Positions 35,321-47,230 of a stretch of 64,000 nt of DNA are shown here, piece after piece. A model generated the notes under the pieces. That model was not told the origin of the DNA. It worked only from the letters and a program-made list of their open reading frames with translations, and did no database searches. The first letter of the stretch is position 1; the number at the start of each line of letters is the position of its first letter. The position numbers were made by a program, and so were the translations under genes. Source of the DNA: Thalassia testudinum (Eukaryota > Streptophyta > Magnoliopsida > Alismatales > Hydrocharitaceae); assembly GCA_037157565.1 (NCBI GenBank), contig JAZHRO010000002.1, positions 36,786,501 through 36,850,500 of the forward strand, written 5' to 3'.

Positions 35321-35967
35321 AATGAAATTTCCTACTTGGAGGGGGTGAGATTAGCGTAACGTAAAAAATGCGGAATTGAAATATACAATCTCACAAAATG
35401 AACAAACACACAAGTACACAGGAATTTTTAGGTGGAAACCCAAACCGGGTGAAAACCACCACCTAACCCTCTCGAGTTAGGATTTTCCGATCAACCTAGT
35501 TGATCAAATCCACTAACCGAATCACTTTAAAACGAGGGTGATTCAACCTCAGTACAACCACGCTACAAGTACGAGGGTAGCGTTCCTCAACCCCTTCTCT
35601 CCACGAGAAGGATTTTGTCCCACAAAGGAGACGGGAATTCGCAAAGCGAATACCCAACCAAAAGACAAAGATAAAATAAAACAACAAACCTATAGAGCCA
35701 ACAAAGTAATAAACCTAAGCTTCTATAGGATTTAGGAAACTCCCCTTTGTAAGGAGTGCGTCGACGATGACGCGGGTGCGTGAGCCACGCAACGGCGCAA
35801 TGTCGCTCTCGTAGACAACGGCGGGAGAGCGGGTGCGCGAAGGGAAGATGCTCTTAAGGGAATGGAGCTTAAGCTTGGAGAGCAAGATCTTTTCTGGACA
35901 CAAAAGAGTGTGAAAGTGTGTAGCTAAGTGTATCCAAGTGTATATTTGTGTTGCAAGGGTTCCCCTC

Positions 35968-35975
35968 TATTTATA
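35968..35975 (-). promoter_or_regulatory. TATA box in the SIRE-like 5' LTR
   Basis: TATAAATA within CTCTATAAATAGAGG on the - strand, about 1,060 bases from the LTR start and about 110 bases downstream of the palindrome array. A strong plant core-promoter match. Confidence 0.75.
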
Positions 35976-36085
35976 GAGGCCTTAGGAAGGCTTTGGAAGG
36001 CTTAGGAAGGGTTCTATAGCCGTTGGGAACAAAGTCCAAGAGAATCAGGTCGAAATCAGGAACAATCATTGTTCTGACAGGCTTA

Positions 36086-36628
36086 TCAGACGTCTAATTC
36101 TGGCATCAAACGTCTGGAACTTCACTTTAAGACGTCTGATTCCAAGGTCAGACGTCTGATTTTGGGCGGGTCTCTCCCTGACTTGAATCAGATCTAAACA
36201 GGGTTTTTGTTCAAGTCCATCAGACGACATACAGGACGTCTGGCACTAAGTCTGGACATCTGGAAACCTACTTTTACTGTGGGAATTGATTTCCAAACGT
36301 TGCAACAGCTAGAAAATCTCTGAGAAGAGATTTTGGGTCAGCCGAGGCAAAACGGTCATTTATCAGACGTCTGGACAGTCCTATGGACGTCTGATAAGGC
36401 TCTAACGGTCATATCTGGAGTGTTTGCGAAGCCAGCCAACGGTCCACTAATTGGACGTCTGGCAAAGTCATCAGACGTCTCCTAAGACGTCTGGTCTAAG
36501 GTCTGGACGTCTGATTTCATCAGACAGAACTAACTATGTCCAGCCTAACAGTTATCAGACGTCTGAAACAACAGTCAGACGTCTTAAAATACATTATCAG
36601 ACGTCTGATTTGGGAATTAGACGTCTGG
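36086..36628 (-). promoter_or_regulatory. Array of AGACGTCT palindromes in the copia U3
   Basis: I count ten exact AGACGTCT octamers (36,088-36,095 to 36,619-36,626) and about five variants (GGACGTCT, AAACGTCT), usually flanked as TCAGACGTCTGA or TCAGACGTCTGG, with irregular spacing of about 15-110 bases. The core GACGTC is the C-box bound by plant bZIP factors. The position just upstream of the TATA box fits an enhancer. Binding itself is inferred. Confidence 0.7.
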
Positions 36629-37164
36629 AAAGTCTGTTTGAACCCTATATTGGTTTTCTAAGTATTCTACAGAAAACCTAAGTATCCTAGGATTGTGCCG
36701 GTGTTCCTAGGACTACTGTTAGGGTTCTTTGAGGCTCTTTAACATGAAATATCTAAGGAAATAAAGAGCAACAAAAGAAACGAAAAATACAACAAGTACA
36801 AAAGAAGGAAATCTATCCTATTCTTCATTTCCTTCCATCTTCAATCTTTCGCTCCACGCGAACCTCCTCTTTTTTCCGTCAAGCTCCTCCAATCCGTCCT
36901 GGATGCGAGCTCGAGTTCCGTCTAAACACGTCCACATTTGCAATTGACCTGAAATCTAGGACTCAAATTGCAAATGTTAAATAACATGTGTTTTGTTATC
37001 ATCAAAACAAATGATCGTGGTACTCTAGCACCAACACATTCCTACTGCTGCTGCATCTGTTGCTGCTGCTGTTGCATTGCATGGTAGTGCTCTGTTGCTG
37101 CTGCTGCATCGCCACCACACCTCTCCCCTACACTCTTACCTACCCTCTGACCACCTACAACAAA

Positions 37165-37256
37165 GAAAGGTGACTCTTTTTGGAGTAAAGATGGAAAAGA
37201 AGCAAGTATATATAATACCTACTAAGCCCCAAAATCTCTATCTATCTACCTATGTG
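37165..37256 (+). repeat. Duplicated 90-bp segment, copy 2
   Basis: Matches 32,437-32,526 and follows a CTG-rich tract. Before the copia insertion the copies were about 1.05 kb apart. Confidence 0.85.
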
Positions 37257-39796
37257 AAAACAAAAGGCAAGGAGCATTAGTAGCATGAACAAAATTTCAT
37301 GAGCACAATTATTCCATGAGCACCACGGTAATAACTACCGGTAATTGTCCTGAACCGCTCTTGTCCAGTAGTATCCCATTGACAAATAGTAATGAAAACA
37401 ATTTATCAATTTTTACAGGGTTGCTAGGGGAAGAGACAACCAGCATCAACAGGTGTACTTACTATTTGAAGTTTTATAGTCTTTCCATCCTGCTCTATAG
37501 TATGAATTTTCTAAAGGCAAGAACGTAGATAGGTAATGGCACAATATGTACCGACAAACTTAAAGAATTTTAGAAATCAAAGTCAGTGTCCTTACAAAGT
37601 CAACACCAATGGTACTAATATAATTTTCCAGATATGAATCATCCTGCAAGAGAAAAGGAACTTAGTCCTATGAGATGATTTTTCACAATAACGAATTGAA
37701 ACAAATAATTACATAATTACTGACCAAATCCACCAAGGTGTGATGTATTAAATGGTAAAAAAAAGAGACAAAGACCACATCTAAATGTGGAATTCAATAT
37801 TTACATAAATGTGGAATTCATCAGCGAATTAGGGTCTTCTCCCAGGCCTGGAGAAAAGAAATCCTTCGAAATGGTCACAAGATCGAGACCTGGTTTGACT
37901 AAAAAATCAATTTATTCTTAGATGTAACCATTTTATAATTACAAAATCCACAACCATGTCCCTTCTCGCTGGTATATACTTCATCGGCCGTATCATTCCC
38001 TGTTTCGACATGATGTATACCTATTTATTTTCTCTAACCAAATGATGATTCATTGCTTTTTTTCTCTCTGCATCTCTTGGAATAAACCATCTTCTATTCA
38101 CCCAATCCTAAGGTAGAATCATGCCCTCACAAAGTAAGTACTCTTACATAAATGACAAGTTGTTGCATCCACATTGTAGATAGAGGTATGGTGCTGTTGC
38201 ATTCCACTATCTGTTTTTTCTGGCATAAGATGTAATCTAATCTTGCAAACAATTTGATTGTCATTTGCAAGTAACGTATCATAAAGCAGCCAGAAATTCA
38301 ACCACAAAAAAAAATCATAATTACCATATTGCATCAAAACTGAACAAAATGAATTCTATCATAAAACTCCATTGGATATAAAAATCGAGTTTGAGCATAT
38401 ATATACAAGTAAACAATATAGACATTTTGCACCAAGTTTCCAACAACTAAAAAAGTTGTTGATGTTACGATTCTCTATTTTTTTCTGTTAGGGTTGCTTC
38501 AGGGGATCCCCAAATACTACTCTTTCCTCCTATGGAACAACAACCACCCTACATTTGTTTGCACATTTCCCCTCTCATGCGCTCCCTCAGCTCCCCACAA
38601 GGCTCATCAAACATTCACAATGTAGGGAAACATCTCATGAGAGCAATCAACCTGTCCACTCACAGCTGCCAAATGTACAGTTCAAACTGTTGGGGTCCAA
38701 TCCTGAAACTGAAGAACTAGAAAACAAACCACCCCTAACTGTCTGCACACTTCCCCCAACTGCATCAACTATCTCCAAACCAACAAAAAAAAGCCAACAA
38801 GAACATAGGCTCATCTCCAAGATACCACTGAACCAGAGAACACAAATGCACCAACATTATCTAGCTTACTCAAATCTGTCCCCCACTCTTCTCTTTTCAA
38901 ATTTACAGCATTCGCAATACAGATAGACTTCGCAACACTCTTCTACTATTCAGGCCATCTGGCATCTAGTTACTAGTTGAATCTGGGGATAACATGGACT
39001 ATGCTTACATTTATGGTTGATGTTGTCTCTTCATTAAAATTCAAGTGATCTTGTTTCTTATTATCCTATATTCTGATTGGAGATCTTGCACATTGATTTG
39101 GTTTATATACTAATTTTTGCAACTCGTTGCTCTATGGACTTGTGCCACAGTGCTTTCTTGACTAACATAAATGGTTGGTCAACACTAAAAGGTGGTGTTG
39201 GATAATCCCCTTGATTCCACCCCTTCCAAAATAGAAGTAGACCTTGCAAACTAAAGCATCAGAATGGGGTTAAATTAAAGAAAACCATGAGAATATTGTG
39301 ACTTCTTCCTCTTCAAGCTTATAGGCTGAATCATACCAACTTGCTAGGATCATTTGAGAAAAGCCAGAGAAACATTGTAGACTATCAATCAAGGCTAAAT
39401 GAAAGGTTTTTGTCCATCTTTAGTGGGAAGGAGAATAAACTTACACCTTTCTCTGGAGTATGCACCTTAGAAGATGCAATATGTGTTGCATCCAAATCCA
39501 TCAACTACCCACGTCTCCATTCTCCATCCACATCAATCTGGAGGAAGTTGGAGCTGATCAGAATGTGGGTATACCAATTTGAGCAGGTAGAGATATTTAT
39601 GTGGAAAAAAAGATCCGATCTTTTACCTGATGCTGCTACACCACCAACATACTTGTTATCAACCGAGTAAGGGGTACACAGTTCCATGAATTAAGAAACC
39701 TACATATATAAGCTATGATCACATTCTACTTGAACCGGATCTGAACATTTCTGCTAGAACGAGGCAACTCGAAATCAAACGTTTCACCACTATACA

Positions 39797-39873
<77 letters not shown>

Positions 39874-41889
39874 AAAGCAAGAGCCAACAATGCAATCACC
39901 TCACAAATGCATTACCTACTTCTTGGAGTTTCTTAAATTTGAGCAGGAGAATCTCTCATGCACCTTGTATTACTCCTGCAAAATTGCATGACACAGCTCC
40001 TATCATGATGGTGTGTGGCAATGTAGTTGCAAATAGTGTAAGACCTCGTGCAGACCGTACACACAGCATGCTAACAATAGTAAAAAAAACACATGGCATC
40101 AAAGAGGCAACTTCTGTGTTTCTAGGAAATGCAAACCTACTGTCTTAACTCTTACCAATCTCACTATCCACAACAATAGACTTTTCCATATGGGGCTTAG
40201 CTAGTTCAATCAGATGTTCACATTCCTCCTTAGACTGCACATTGAGCAAATTCATAAGTTCAACAACTCAATGCAATAATATTTTGAGATTGCTATTATA
40301 AAGATCATCATAAGAAATTGTAGGTAATAAAAGCATTTGCTTTCTGGAAGCTTTTCAATGGGGTCCCCATCCTCGATGGCTCCAGGCTTGTGGTTGGGGT
40401 CATTTCTATTCCCATGTCTCTCATGTATACAGACTTCACTTGAGGGATTCCTGTATAAACAACTAATTTGACATCCATCAGCTATATGTACTAAGAAATC
40501 CAGGGAGAATGGATTCAATAAGATGTAAATATAAGTGGTTCAAAATTAGCTACACTTCTAACTTGGCTCAATGATTGATAAAATGGAGGCCTTTTTTCAA
40601 CACTACCAGTGGCAATAACACTTTTTCTGGGCCATTAGGCACGTGTCAATACTGCCTTCAATTTTGATTGCCGAATCAAATAATAAATGGTTATTTAGGA
40701 AAAAAACACCCACCTAAAGCCACAAACAGAGGTGACTAGTTCAGGACTATTGAGCCAAATAGCACCTCCACAACCTCTCACCAATATTCAACAAAGGATA
40801 TAAAAAAAGGGATCAAAATTTGCTAGTGTTTTCCCTTATTAAATTTGTATTTTCACGGTGGAACTATTGATACTATTTATTCATTAAGTGCATTTGTAAT
40901 AGAAGACAAATGATGTGAAAGAAAGAAATCAAGAAACCCCTGATAAAAAGAAAAAAAAGAAAGCATGTTCAAGGATTATCTAGAATTGTTGCTTTACCCT
41001 TCTAGCTTGCATGATCTGGAAGGCTAGTTTCATAAAATCCAAAGTCATCAAGAAATGATGTCTTGCTAACATGATCCTTAAACAACTTGAGAATTTGATT
41101 ACCCTGATCAAGTCTCACCTGTTGATCAGGAATAGGAAATTGTGATTAGAATGACCTTTACCAAAAGAAGATGGTGACTGGAATCTATTTGGTGCTTCCT
41201 GAAAGTATACCAGCTGAGTGTCTCTACTGTCTATCACAAGCTTATTCTCATTATTTTCCAAAATAATATGCTTGAGGGTTCTTTAGCACATCAAACACAT
41301 CAAACATGATTATTACTTTAGCACTACTTGAGAGTGAACTAATGCATAATATGACTAATCAACATACACAACTACTAGAAAACATGGTCACAAAGGCAAT
41401 GGAAAGTACCGAGCCCAGGGAGTTGGCTCTCTCATCATGGAGATAAGCAAGCCCTTGAGCCATCCTAAGAATTATGTTGAATCTTTGTTTCCAGTTAGGG
41501 ATCCATGCTGTTCACCTATTAGGTAACTGCTAAAAAAAGAACAACACCACAAATCAGAGTTAAACAAAAAAGGGTGAAAAAAGGAAAAAATGCTAGGTAG
41601 ATCTGATACCTGAGCTCTTTTTTTGTCAATTACAGAATAATAACTAGAGTCCACTACTACTGTTGGTGCTACTACAACTGTGAAAGCTTCATACATTCAC
41701 CACAAATGCAAACATACTCATATCATTATTTACCAAAAATGCAAATATATATTCTACCATTCATATATATATATTCCATTAGTCACCACATGTATGATAC
41801 TCATTCATAAATAAAACACATGTATATATAACATGTTTTGAAATGTATACATAAAACTAGACATGTGAAAATAAAAAAAATCTAGGCAA
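37257..41889. other. 4.6 kb without recognisable genes
   Basis: Probably the 3' noncoding part of CACTA-2. None of the small ORFs (for example 38,555-38,926 or 39,341-39,670) resembles a known protein or has supporting context. A microsatellite lies at 39,793-39,871. Confidence 0.4.
39793..39871. repeat. (TACA)n(TA)n microsatellite
   Basis: About eight TACA units followed by about 23 TA units. Confidence 0.95.
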
Positions 41890-42264
41890 CTATGTAATGG
41901 CTTCTATGCCGCCTGTTCCAGAACCTCTGCAGTTATCATCAGGTGGATGAGGTGGGAAGTGAAAAGAAGAATGACCTGCACCACCTCGTCTCAATGCACT
42001 TAAGATTGCCTGAAACTATGCCCGCATCTGTGCCGGCATCTGCACCCGTTCTTGTTGTGCTTCATGTCTTTGTCATTCTAGTAGATCATTTGTCTTCTCC
42101 AACTTCAATGTAACATCGTTTAATTTCTCTTGAAAGGTCTCCACCTGTGTCTGTAACTGTTGCAACCTCTCTGAACCCCCTAATCCCTTTCTTCCATACC
42201 AACTAGTAACAGTCTCACTCACACTAGCACTACGAACAAAACCACCATACTTGGGGGGCATAAC
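41890..42264 (-). pseudogene. CACTA-2 Transposase_24-like gene, 3' part of last exon
   Basis: Reads PPKYGGFVRSASVSE, then a coiled coil (RLQQLQTQVETFQEKLNDVT) and a short Gly/Pro-rich tail to a TAG at 41,890-41,892. Two internal stops (TGA near 42,072, TAG near 42,023) look like former Arg CGA and Gln CAG codons. This is the C-terminus of the plant CACTA second-gene protein (Transposase_24 family, DNA-binding transposase-associated protein). Its upstream part is at 52,619-54,895. Tekay-2 splits the exon, and with Tekay-2 and one ATAAC removed the reading frame is continuous. Confidence 0.82.
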
Positions 42265-42293
42265 TATTACGGACAGGCATCAGGCGTCGTTTA

Positions 42294-43210
42294 AGACGTC
42301 TGGGAAGTGGCCCAGACGTCTGGCCAGATGTCTGAAAGCCTTCCTAGATGTCTGGTATTAAATTTTTTCAGCTTACGAGTTCGCGTCTGCGCGCGTGCAC
42401 GCGCAGACTGAACCCGCCGCCTTCATTCTTCTCTTTTCTCTCCCTCCCTGCAGACGACACAGCCTTCCTCTCTCTCTCCCCATGCTGCCTTCAAATAGCG
42501 CCTCCCTCACCCTCACTCCACTGCCTTCTTCTTCTCCTTCTCCCTACCAGCGAGAGCGCGAGCGAGCGAGAGCGGCAGCAGCGGCTGTTGCGAGCATGCG
42601 GGAAGGAGGGGTTGTTGCGAGAGGAACTAGAAGCTCGACCACGAGGGTACAAGCTTGCCGGGGCAGCTAGAGTCGACCGGCGGGAGAGCAGCGAGAGTGG
42701 GGTGTCGCGGAGGAGCTGCTGCAGTTGGGTAGCAGGCGGATGCGGCGCAGCACGGCCGTGCGCTGCGGGCGAAGAGCGAGAAGGGTTCTGATTCTGGTAA
42801 AATTTCCCAGAATCAGACGTCTGGACTTATGTCCAGACGACGCATAAGACGTATGGAGGAAGGTCCAGACGTCTGACAGGTACAATATTTTCTTATCTTC
42901 TACTTTTACGCATGTACGGCCATGAAGCCATCCGCCGCGTTCTTCTACACCTCTTTGATGAGAGCGGGTGTGTGTGTGTGTGTGCAGGAGTAGTTCGGGA
43001 GGGCGCGAGGGCTCGCCATCCCACACAGATCAGACGTCTGGGCACAGTACCAGACGACGGAGAGGACCTCCAGACATCCAGGGTGACAATCGGACGTCTG
43101 GAAACTAAGTCCAGACGATCCAACGGGCTTCTAGACGTCTGAAGGACTGCGCAGACCAAGGTATGGCATGATCAACCTTTTAAGATGTCTGGAAGAAGTT
43201 CCAGACGTCT
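42294..43210 (+). promoter_or_regulatory. AGACGTCT palindromes in the Tekay-2 5' LTR
   Basis: Seven exact AGACGTCT octamers, from 42,294 to 43,210, with many variants: AGATGTCT and AGACATCT (single central CpG changes) and GGACGTCT. Two groups are present, one at the very start of U3 and one at 42,815-43,210, probably downstream of the transcription start. CAGACGTCTGATTTTGGGC at 43,202-43,220 is identical to SIRE 36,149-36,167. Confidence 0.7.
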
Positions 43211-43510
43211 GATTTTGGGCAAACTCGTCATTTTTGACCCATTTAGGGTCCATTCGGAGTCTGTTTTTCACGTTTCAAGTTTCGTTCTTCCCAGATTTAG
43301 TTCCTCTACCTGTTTACAGTAATTGTATGCTATTCTGAGTAACCCATTGTGTTGATCCTTGTGCTAGGACCCCATTTCGTTGTGGCTCTGGGGGTTGCGG
43401 AGGCACGCGGGATTGCCGATCACGCCCCTAATACTCCCGATCTTGCGGGTAGAGTGGCCCTTGCAATTAATTATCAAAAATTATGCAAGTGTGAAATAAT
43501 TAATAGAGTC

Positions 43511-43703
43511 TAGGGCATTGCATGAACCCTAGGACTGAAAAGAACAGATTGAATGATAGATACTAGGGTACTGCATGAAACCTAGGACTGAAAAGAACAG
43601 ATTGAATGATAGATACTAGGGTACTGCATGAATCCTAGGACTGGAAAATTAGATTGAATGATAGATCCTAGGGTATGGCATGAATCCTAGGATTGGAAAA
43701 CTA
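43511..43703 (+). repeat. 53-bp direct repeat in the Tekay-2 5' LTR (about 4 units)
   Basis: Unit with CTGCATGAA-CCTAGGACTG-AAAAGAACAG, repeated about four times. The same array occurs in the 3' LTR at 51,073-51,264, while Tekay-1 has about one unit near 14,280. Confidence 0.9.
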
Positions 43704-45059
43704 GTTGATTATACATACATTGCAGTCTGGGAAAAGTAGAAAGGAGAGGATAACTGCCTGTAAAATTATTAACAGCTGCCTGTTTAAGAATGAATAATCA
43801 CTGTTGAGAACATGGGTTATATGGATATAAAGCTGGAACGGTAAAACCTAAATTGACTGAGTTAAAAGAGCATGAACCCTACGGGGAGTTAGGAGTAGAA
43901 CTCCTGGAAAGTGAATGGAATAGAATTGGGAAAGTAAGCTGGCCCTTGAGTACGGAGTACCAAGGAGAGCAACTGTCCCCCCCTGTTTAGTGCAGAGCGG
44001 AGCCAGCTGCCCCAGGGACCCTGGGTTAGGTCTGGCCACTTTGTACCGACTTTTGACCCTCGTGTACATAGTACCAAGGAGAGCTACTAGTGTAGGGAGA
44101 GCACTAGCTACCCCACGGGCCCCGGGATTCTGCTAGCCCTCCTACACTGACTTGTTAAGCTCACTAGGCAAACCAAGGTATCAGGCGAGGGTGCGCGGAC
44201 TTTGGAAAGGCAAGACCCCTGTTTGGTTACTGTGGAGGGGCTGGACCCCTGTTACTGAGAGGGCTCTGCCCTATACTGGTTCCATGCTGTGCTTTAGGCG
44301 CACCCGTTAACGGAAACGACTGACTATGTGCCAGTGCGGGGTAGCTACCCATGCGTTTATCACGCGTGCCGTAGTCACCGTTACATCTGTCAGCGACCTT
44401 GGGGTGGTTGACTGAGGGTAGGACCACCACGGGGGACTCTCCCGGCCAGGAGAGCACCACGTGTTACTTCTACTTTTCGGGAAAGACTGCAATCAAGATC
44501 GTTCCCACGAGGAACATTCAAGATCAAGAGAAGGATCTGAGAAATAATCAATAGTCAATAAATGGAAAAGTAAAAGCAAGAAATAATAAATATAACAGCT
44601 ACTGTCCACCGTACTGTTTCTTTTAGCTTTTAGTTGCCACTCTACTTAGCGTTTCGCTGACGTGTCACCCATGTTACCTTTTCAGGACCAGGTGTTGAGC
44701 AGCCAAAGTTAGCGGCTGCAGGGGGCGCTGAGCCTAGTAGAGCCCAGTAGTGTTACTTGTAGTATCTACTGTACTTTTCTTTCCGCTGTAGTGAGTAGTT
44801 TCTGTTACCCCTATACTCTTTTCGTTGTAAGCTTCATGTTTATGTACCTGTTTAATTCTCTATTGTTGTGGTGGTGTATACTGTAGTATTTCTTTTCTTT
44901 ACTGCTGTATTTTGTTTCTACTAGTTATATACATTGTGAATGTGATTTATTTTACTGCTCTTTTGGTTACTTTCTCATTGGACGATTGGGTCTTGGGGTC
45001 AGTCAAGTCGGTCCGATTCTCGTGTCTCGTAGGGATTCGGGAATCGGGTCGTTACAAGA

Positions 45060-45070
45060 TGGTATCAGAG
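45060..45070 (+). promoter_or_regulatory. Primer binding site (tRNA-iMet type)
   Basis: TGGTATCAGAG three bases after the 5' LTR, the usual chromovirus primer site. About 170 bases of leader follow before the gag ATG. Confidence 0.9.
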
Positions 45071-45240
45071 TAAGGTCGTCCCGAGAAGTGAACCAATTGA
45101 CAAGAAAATAACCAATTCACGTGTCTGTAACTAGAGTAGCCACCACAACGATTCTTTTGACATGAGCTCTTAGACTTCCTTGTTAGATATCGTTTCATAT
45201 TGACGTGTTTTTGTTCTGTTTTCGCGTCTCCTTGCAGGAG

Positions 45241-46580
45241 ATGCCTCGACGAGGGACTAGCGAGGCGGGCCGCGGGCGCGGTCGAGGATGAGGTCAGTGA
45301 GGTGAGCATGTTGCGGTCGACGTCTCAGTGGATCAGCCACTGCTCCCAGGCATTCAGGCCTAGGACCTCGCCCAGCTGATACGGGATATCGTGCGAGAGG
45401 AGCTCCACCCACCGCCTCGAGCGCCTCTCCCTGGGGCTGCGGAGGGGGAGTCCTCTGTGGGACCACGCGACGGACGTAACGCTGGATGCGGGGGAGGGGA
45501 TGGGCCGCCACCGCCCCCACCTTCCTCCGACACTTCTGTGCATGAGGCTTCTTTACCTGGAGGTGTACCAGCATCCCCACTGCAGTGTCACTTCAAGCTT
45601 TTCGGACAGTTCCAGAAGCTGAAGCCCCCCTCCTTCAAGGGGGATGAGGACCTGACCGAGGCAGAGGACTGGCTCGAGTAGATCGAGAAGGTTTTCGACA
45701 CCCTTCACCCCCCGGTGGAGTGTCACGTGGCCTTTGCCACGTACCAGCTGGAGAGTGCGGCACATAGGTGGTGGAGGGCAATCAGGGGACAGGAGAGGGA
45801 CAAGCCGACCTGGGACCGGTTCGTCACCCTCTTCTGCGAGCAGTACTTTCCCCAGATGTGGCAGGACCAGAGGAGGCGAGAGTTCCACACTCTCCGCCAG
45901 GGGACGATGACCGTGAGCGCGTACCGCACGCGTTTTCTGGAGCTGTCCCGCTTCGCAGCGACAGCAGTAGCCACTTAGGAGGAGCACCTTTGGAGGTTCA
46001 CCGAGGGGCTCCGGCCTACGATTCAGGGGTATGTCAAACCCCTGAAGCTGCCTACGTTCTCGAGGGTGGTGGAGGCAGCTATGACCTACGAAGAGACCAA
46101 CCCATCCGCGCGAGACACTGACAGTGGGCGGAAGAGGCCTCACCAGCCAGACTTTTCACAGGGTCGGCGAGAGGAGACACATGGTGCCCGCAGGAGAGCC
46201 GACACATTTTGCAGGGCCATCAGTGGCCTTTGGGGGCCCTCGACAGGGGTCAGTTGCTAGCACCGGACCCCCACCCAGCCGACAGCAGGGACCCACTGAG
46301 GGCGGGAGTCGGATTCCCCTCTGCTACCAGTGTGGCCAGCCGGGCCATACCAGGAGGGACTGCCTGTCTAGGGCAAGAGGTCAGTAGATGCTTCCTGCAC
46401 CAAGCATTGGAGGGCGAGCAAGAGGTCGCGGTTTCCAGGCGCGAGGAGGAGGACAGCACTCATGAGGAGGGTACCGGCCAGCAGCTATCTGTTCGACGCA
46501 GAGTGTGGCTACTTCGTCCGCACCTACGGTTGAGGGGCGTATCAACGCCCTAACACACAGGATGCCATAGCTTCGGGATC
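45241..46580 (+). pseudogene. Tekay-2 gag, decayed
   Basis: The ATG at 45,241 starts a basic Gly/Arg-rich N-terminus (PRRGTSEAGRGRGRG) in the frame of the later domains, but a TGA stops it at 45,289. In the same frame follow FSFKG-like linker sequence, a stop at 45,679-45,681, and the retrotransposon gag domain (45,711-45,978: YQLESAAHRWWRAI, WDRFVTLFCEQYFP, FLELSRFA). Another TAG (45,976) and a frame change near 46,200 precede the CCHC zinc knuckle CYQCGQPGHTRRDC (46,321-46,362). Gag would form the particle. It is broken by at least four lesions. Confidence 0.85.
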
Positions 46581-47230
46581 AGTGGTGGCAGGTATGGTTT
46601 CAGTTTCTGGCAGACTCGTTTACACACTTTTCGATTCCGGCGCTACGCACTCGTTTGTCGCAGCCAGTTTCGCAGTTAGTTTGGGGCAGGATTATATGCT
46701 GTTAGAGGATCCGTTCGTGAACAGAGGTCCAAGTGGTCAGCTGTTTGTAGCTGAGGAGGTATACACGGGTTGCGTGGTCAGTATTGGGGGACATAGCCTT
46801 CCCGCTGACCTGATTACGATACAGATGGAGGACTTTGGCGTAATTCTGGGGATGGACTGGCTGTCTGCTTACCACGCTTTGGTGGACTGTTTTGAGAGGA
46901 AGATCGTCTTCTCCATACCAGAGTTTCCTTCTTTCGAGTTACACGGTCAGCCAGTGGACGGAGGCTTCAGGTGCATTTCTGTAGTTCGGGCGGCGAGACT
47001 TTTGAGCCAGGGGTGTGAGGGCTTCCTAGCTTGTGTGTTGGCAGAGCCCAGCCCTGTGGCAGACTTCCAAAGTATCCCGGTGGTCAGAGAGTACCCCGAC
47101 GTGTTCCCAGACGAGTTGCCAGGACTATCGCCCGAGCGTGAGATCGAGTTTGAGATCTCACTAGTACTAGGGACCAGCCCCATCTCCACCGCACCATACA
47201 GGATGGCACCACTTGAGCTGTGAGAGCTCA
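46581..47230 (+). pseudogene. Tekay-2 aspartic protease
   Basis: Open for 213 codons from 46,582, in the frame of the gag ATG. The active site DSGATHSF is at residues 18-25 (46,633-46,656), and a second conserved block, VILGMDWLSAYHALVDC, follows near residue 90. The C-terminal part (PVVREYPDVFPDELPGLSPE) is the usual link to RT. A TGA (47,221) and TAG (47,242) interrupt the link where Arg and Gln codons are expected. The protease domain itself looks intact. Confidence 0.87.

Larger units (their letters stand above)
33360..37036 (-). mobile_element. SIRE-like Ty1/copia element, gag only (non-autonomous)
   Basis: Order on the - strand: 5' LTR (37,036-35,323), iMet-type primer binding site, gag, short noncoding stretch, polypurine tract, 3' LTR (33,809-33,360). 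The 5-bp duplication CATTC is exact at 33,355-33,359 and 37,037-37,041. No protease, integrase, RT or RNase H sequence is present. An element with LTRs and only gag would depend on enzymes from a full relative, as described for TR-GAG elements. It is inserted in CACTA-2 DNA. Confidence 0.88.
35323..37036 (-). repeat. 5' LTR of the SIRE-like element (1,714 bp)
   Basis: The + strand ends are TGAAATTTCC and CTAGCACCAACA. The U3 holds a dense AGACGTCT array (36,086-36,628) and a TATA box. The right part matches the truncated 3' LTR. Confidence 0.9.
42265..45056 (+). repeat. Tekay-2 5' LTR (2,792 bp)
   Basis: Starts TATTACGGAC (3' LTR TGTTTCGGAC) and ends GGGTCGTTACA. It holds AGACGTCT palindromes near 42,294-42,321 and 42,815-43,210, a GC-rich CT-tract region (42,380-42,780), and a 53-bp direct repeat. 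About 240 bases at 42,371-42,615 are absent from the 3' LTR. The ORFs on both strands recur between LTR copies and are noncoding. Confidence 0.93.

Noticed and set aside
36086..36628. CRISPR-like repeat-spacer array
   Set aside because: Eight-base palindromes with irregular spacing in a plant LTR; no uniform repeat, spacers or cas genes.
42912..43142. Arg/Ser-rich ORFs in the Tekay-2 LTR (also 50,479-50,703)
   Set aside because: They translate the AGACGTCT repeats and recur only because both LTRs carry them.
45060..45070. tRNA gene fragment
   Set aside because: TGGTATCAGAG next to an LTR end is a retrotransposon primer binding site; no cloverleaf follows.
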